From assembly GCF_030463535.1 (NCBI RefSeq), contig NC_132878.1, positions 97,513,570 to 97,577,569 of the forward strand: a stretch of DNA of 64,000 bases. Direction: 5' to 3'. Of this stretch, positions 57,339 to 64,000 are shown one piece after another (within the stretch, counting starts at the first letter, position 1; each line of letters starts with the position of its first letter). Origin of the DNA: Salminus brasiliensis (lineage: Eukaryota; Chordata; Actinopteri; Characiformes; Bryconidae). The notes beneath the pieces are model-generated. The model did no database searches. It was not told the origin of the DNA and was given only the letters and a program-made list of their open reading frames with translations. The position numbers were made by a program, and so were the translations under genes.

Positions 57339-64000
<6,662 letters not shown>

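Overview
The window looks like vertebrate nuclear DNA, most likely from a teleost fish. The genes are split into GT-AG exons, the noncoding DNA is full of microsatellites, minisatellites and MITEs, and two tandem ZP3-type egg-coat genes lie beside an fli1b-like ETS gene and a dyrk1b-like kinase gene. The repeat families suggest an otophysan fish, but this is only an inference. I see no bacterial, viral or CRISPR features and no rRNA or tRNA gene.

Layout. (1) 1-13802: no coding exon seen. It holds degenerate repeats rich in AGAACC/GGTTCT, MITE copies, a piggyBac-like MITE with TTAA ends (2433-2699), a four-copy tandem duplication (about 6440-8770), a 79-bp satellite whose units carry perfect heat-shock-element triplets (9310-10480) and a 10-bp minisatellite. 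It is intron 1 and/or upstream DNA of the ETS gene. (2) 13803-30000, plus strand: eight exons of a FLI1/ERG-family transcription factor, complete from the second coding exon to the stop. Only the short first coding exon (about 6 codons) is missing. All exon phases agree, and the N-terminal conserved region, PNT/SAM domain and ETS domain are intact. (3) 32607-38652 and 41765-50172, minus strand: two head-to-tail ZP3-like genes with the same first six exon junctions (internal exon lengths 116/119, 104/107, 175/175, 112/112, 89/89). Gene A encodes about 445 aa. Gene B encodes about 585 aa with a long acidic C-terminal tail, and one of its donor sites is ambiguous. Both have a CACGTG E-box and a GCGCATGC (NRF1-like) motif at nearly the same distance upstream of the ATG. 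(4) 50.2-57.3 kb: intergenic DNA with MITEs, an AT-rich foldback and a purine/pyrimidine-rich stretch that probably includes the kinase 3' UTR. (5) 57339-63654, minus strand: the last five coding exons of a DYRK1B-like kinase (C-lobe from the activation-loop YQY motif to the stop). Its introns carry an 82-bp satellite with CTCF-like cores and a 2.2-kb satellite built on the palindrome ACACTAGTGT.

The genes are not a functional unit: FLI1-type factors act in blood-vessel and blood lineages, ZP3-like proteins form the egg envelope, and DYRK1B is a growth-arrest and differentiation kinase. The linkage is still informative. In human, ERG and DYRK1A are both on 21q22, so a FLI1/ERG gene beside dyrk1b looks like the matching paralogous block, and fli1b may be an old ohnolog rather than a recent FLI1 copy. 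I found no clearly new biological system. The most unusual signals are the satellites that each repeat a transcription-factor-like site, and the shared promoter layout of the two ZP genes.
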